The position numbers and the translations under genes are program-made. The notes beneath the pieces were generated by a model. That model was given only the letters and a program-made list of their open reading frames with translations. It was not told the origin of the DNA and did not search any database. This document shows positions 61,791 to 64,000 of a stretch of 64,000 nt of DNA, piece after piece. Numbering within the stretch: the first letter of the stretch is position 1; each line of letters opens with the position of its first letter. The DNA is from Pseudohalioglobus sediminis (GTDB lineage: Bacteria; Pseudomonadota; Gammaproteobacteria; Pseudomonadales; Halieaceae): the NCBI RefSeq assembly GCF_008370495.1, contig NZ_VTUX01000006.1, forward strand, positions 174,737 to 238,736, written 5' to 3'.

Positions 61791-62996
61791 ATGGAACCCT
61801 GCTGCAAGATGACCAACCCCACCAACAAGCCACCACTTGATCCGATCAATACGATTATTTTTGCCGGCTTCCCCATTGCCGCACTGATACTGGTTCCCGC
61901 CTGGGGTATCTACCACGGCTTTACCACGGCGCAATGGCTCTGGGCGCTGGCTTTCCTGTACCTGAACGGTTTATCCATTACCGGGGGCTATCACCGCCTG
62001 TGGTCACACAAGGCATATGAAGCCCATCCGGCCCTGAAGTGGTTCTTTGCCCTCTGGGGTGCCGGTGCATTGCAAAACAGTATTCTGATCTGGTCATCCG
62101 ACCACCGGCGCCACCACCGCTACGTGGACGACAATGAGCGCGATCCCTATTCAGCCGGCCGCGGACTTTGGTTCAGCCACATGGGGTGGATGCTGCGTAA
62201 GTACAAGACCAACGAGCCGGACTTCAGTAACGCGCGCGATCTGCAGCGGGACCCGGTCGTCATGTTCCAGCACAACCACTACGTGGCCCTGACCGTGCTG
62301 ATGAACGTGGGCCTGCCGCTGCTGCTGGGGTTCTACCTCGGTGACGTGATCGGCACCCTCTTACTGGTGGGCCTGTTCCGACTGGTGGTTAACCACCACG
62401 TCACCTTCTTTATCAACTCTCTCGCTCACTTCTGGGGTACGCGCCCCTACACGGAAAGCAATAGCGCCCGCGACAATGGTTTCCTGGCCTTCCTGACCTA
62501 TGGTGAGGGTTACCACAACTACCATCACATTTTCCAGACGGACTACCGCAACGGCATCCGCTGGTGGCAGTGGGACCCCACCAAATGGATGATCAACGCC
62601 TGCTCACGGGTCGGCCTCGCCAGAAAACTGGTGCGCGTGCCCGATTTCAAGATTCAGCGCGCGATCCTCGACACCCAGTTCCAGCGCGCCCGCAGGCAGA
62701 TGGAGGCCTCTCCCAGTGCTGATTCACTGCGTGCAACCCTTGAACGCGAATACCAGCAATTCACCGAATCAGTCAATGAATGGACTGCGCTCCAATCGCA
62801 ACGCTACGAGGCAAAGAAAGCCGAGATAGGGGGCGCCTTGAGCGAGAAAAGGCAGCATCTGCAGCAGCGCTGGGAAAGCGCGGCCCTGCGCACCAAGTTC
62901 AAGGAACTGGAATACTCCCTGCGCATGCAGCGCAAACGCCTGGAGCTACTCATGGAACAAGTGCGATTCCAGCAGGCTCACATGACTGGCGCCTGA
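61791..62996 (+). CDS. Acyl-CoA desaturase (delta-9 type)
   Basis: 401 residues. Three His boxes for the di-iron centre: HRLWSH, HRRHHRY and HNYHH, with TM pairs ~20-65 and ~165-215. The C-terminal ~100 residues are a charged coiled coil (YEAKKAEIGGALSEKRQHLQQ) beyond the catalytic domain, unusual in length. Start may be the ATG six codons later. It introduces double bonds in fatty acyl chains with electron partners elsewhere. A terminator follows. Confidence 0.9.
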   Translation: MEPCCKMTNPTNKPPLDPINTIIFAGFPIAALILVPAWGIYHGFTTAQWLWALAFLYLNGLSITGGYHRLWSHKAYEAHPALKWFFALWGAGALQNSILIWSSDHRRHHRYVDDNERDPYSAGRGLWFSHMGWMLRKYKTNEPDFSNARDLQRDPVVMFQHNHYVALTVLMNVGLPLLLGFYLGDVIGTLLLVGLFRLVVNHHVTFFINSLAHFWGTRPYTESNSARDNGFLAFLTYGEGYHNYHHIFQTDYRNGIRWWQWDPTKWMINACSRVGLARKLVRVPDFKIQRAILDTQFQRARRQMEASPSADSLRATLEREYQQFTESVNEWTALQSQRYEAKKAEIGGALSEKRQHLQQRWESAALRTKFKELEYSLRMQRKRLELLMEQVRFQQAHMTGA

Positions 62997-63013
62997 CGGG
63001 TCAGTGTCGTCGC

Positions 63014-63038
63014 AAAGGGGCCGATCGGCCCCTTTTTT
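63014..63038 (+). terminator. Rho-independent terminator of the desaturase gene
   Basis: GGGGCC-GATC-GGCCCC followed by six T, starting 18 bp after the stop codon. Confidence 0.92.
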
Positions 63039-63151
63039 GTATGCGGTGATCTCGTACCCGGCCACCTGCGTACGCATACTGTGCTAACTTATCTGACATC
63101 ACCGCCGACTGCGGGCAGTCGGGATTCTGCAATAACAAACGAGGTATTAGA

Positions 63152-63631
63152 ATGACTACCGTATACGACTTCACCTGCCAAACGGCCGCTGGACAGGAAC
63201 GGCCCCTTGACGAGTTCAAAGGCAAGGTATTACTGATAGTCAATACCGCTTCCAAGTGCGGCTTTACACCCCAGTTCGCCGGCCTGGAAAAACTCTACGA
63301 AACCTATCGCGACCAGGGCCTGGAGATTCTTGGCTTTCCCTGCAACCAGTTTGGCAAACAGGACCCGGGATCCAACGACGAGATCCAGGAATTCTGCCAG
63401 CTCAATTACGGCGTCTCCTTCCCCATGTTTGGCAAGATCGAAGTGAACGGTGCCGGCGCTGATCCACTATACAAGCATCTCAAGGATGAGGCCCCCGGGT
63501 TCCTGGGCGGCAGGATCAAGTGGAACTTCACCAAGTTCCTGGTGGATAGTTCGGGCAAAGTGGTGAAGCGCTATGCGCCCACTGCGAAACCGGAAGATAT
63601 CGAGAAAGACGTCAAGGCCTTGTTGGCCTGA
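63152..63631 (+). CDS. Glutathione peroxidase
   Basis: 159 residues, cytosolic thioredoxin fold. The active Cys36 is in [12 protein letters not shown]; Gln and Trp partners lie in [13 protein letters not shown] and [11 protein letters not shown] second Cys in FCQLNYG could resolve, as in the Cys-type enzymes. Reduces peroxides, likely with thioredoxin or glutathione. Confidence 0.95.
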   Translation: MTTVYDFTCQTAAGQERPLDEFKGKVLLIVNTASKCGFTPQFAGLEKLYETYRDQGLEILGFPCNQFGKQDPGSNDEIQEFCQLNYGVSFPMFGKIEVNGAGADPLYKHLKDEAPGFLGGRIKWNFTKFLVDSSGKVVKRYAPTAKPEDIEKDVKALLA

Positions 63632-63718
63632 GGCAACATATGCCTGCTGCACGATGCGGCGCCAGCGCCGTGCGCGGCAACGCAGCACCAGGCAATGCTT
63701 GAAGACAATGAGCTACGC

Positions 63719-63750
63719 AAAAAAAAGCCCGGCATATAGCCGGGCTTTTT
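63719..63750. terminator. Bidirectional terminator between glutathione peroxidase and tuf
   Basis: A-run, GCCCGGC-ATATA-GCCGGGC, T-run. It can end the peroxidase transcript and the leftward tuf transcript. Confidence 0.92.
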
Positions 63751-63766
63751 ATTAATCAGGCAGAGA

Positions 63767-64000
63767 TCACTCGATGATCTTGGCAACAACACCCGCGCCA
63801 ACAGTACGACCACCTTCGCGGATCGCAAAGCGCAGGCCTTCTTCCATCGCAATCGGCGCAATCAAAGTGGCTGTCATCTGCACGTTGTCGCCCGGCATGA
63901 CCATCTCAACACCTTCCGGCAGCTCAACAGCGCCAGTCACGTCAGTCGTACGGAAGTAAAACTGCGGACGGTAGCCCTTGAAGAACGGCGTGTGACGACC
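63767..64000 (-). CDS. tuf: Elongation factor Tu, C-terminal part (cut by window edge)
   Basis: The frame, read leftward, encodes the EF-Tu domain 3 region: [23 protein letters not shown], then [21 protein letters not shown] and a stop. The gene enters from the right edge; the start is outside. It carries aminoacyl-tRNA to the ribosome. Confidence 0.97.
   Translation of the reverse strand, partial: GRHTPFFKGYRPQFYFRTTDVTGAVELPEGVEMVMPGDNVQMTATLIAPIAMEEGLRFAIREGGRTVGAGVVAKIIE

Overview
The window comes from a GC-rich gammaproteobacterium, most likely a marine Halieaceae/OM60-type or related Cellvibrionales lineage. This is inferred from three things: the order tolQ-tolR-tolA-tolB-pal-ybgF-queE-queC-tRNA-Lys followed upstream by ybgC-ruvB-ruvA-ruvC-yebC-aspS; the single-subunit proS, glutathione peroxidase and tuf setting; and the overall protein character. 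No species can be named from sequence alone.

Layout. 1-1,931: minus-strand surface-glycan/lipid genes (HAD-type N-terminus, family 2 glycosyltransferase, sulfotransferase). 2,207-7,817: mixed metabolic and small envelope genes (TPP enzyme, ArsM-type arsenite methyltransferase, SDR, cytochrome c, DUF3429, DUF6482). 7,876-10,922: a DevBCA-type ABC exporter whose ATPase carries an extra TerB-like domain. 11,215-14,398: zinc-ribbon protein, small membrane protein, and a two-TM TrkA-N protein ending in a RyR-like domain. 14,400-24,042: a structured leader, a secreted 1,682-residue protein with a 14-unit VSAPF array and a caspase-fold (C25-like) domain, then two tandem DUF4062-STAND NTPases, the first a truncated duplicate overlapping the second.

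24,174-40,322 is a roughly 16 kb genomic island with lower and more variable GC. Its right edge is an intact tRNA-Lys(TTT) and its left edge is a decayed tRNA-Lys copy with its own terminator, split by a palindromic element. No integrase is visible. The island has a response regulator/histidine kinase pair. A plus-strand operon follows, with secreted proteins, a lytic transglycosylase, a lipoprotein and a compact ExbB/ExbD-like pair. A convergent minus-strand operon carries an unknown protein, a lipoprotein, a HEAT-like repeat protein, small secreted Cys-containing proteins and a secreted 738-residue protein with a MACPF-like region. I propose that this set is an undescribed envelope-acting system: two-component control, a wall-cutting enzyme, a proton-driven inner-membrane motor and a pore-forming-type protein.

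40,416-52,761 is conserved minus-strand core: queuosine precursor genes, Tol-Pal, Holliday-junction processing, yebC, aspS, an FmdB-type protein and a lysine-rich HU-like protein. 53,052-64,000 holds proS, a lytic transglycosylase, divergent AraC and LuxR regulators, a glutamine-synthetase-family enzyme, a secreted EEP-family protein with a DUF5329 protein, a MATE exporter, an acyl-CoA desaturase, glutathione peroxidase and the 3' end of tuf.

All family calls are from reading motifs in the translated sequence; no database search was run.
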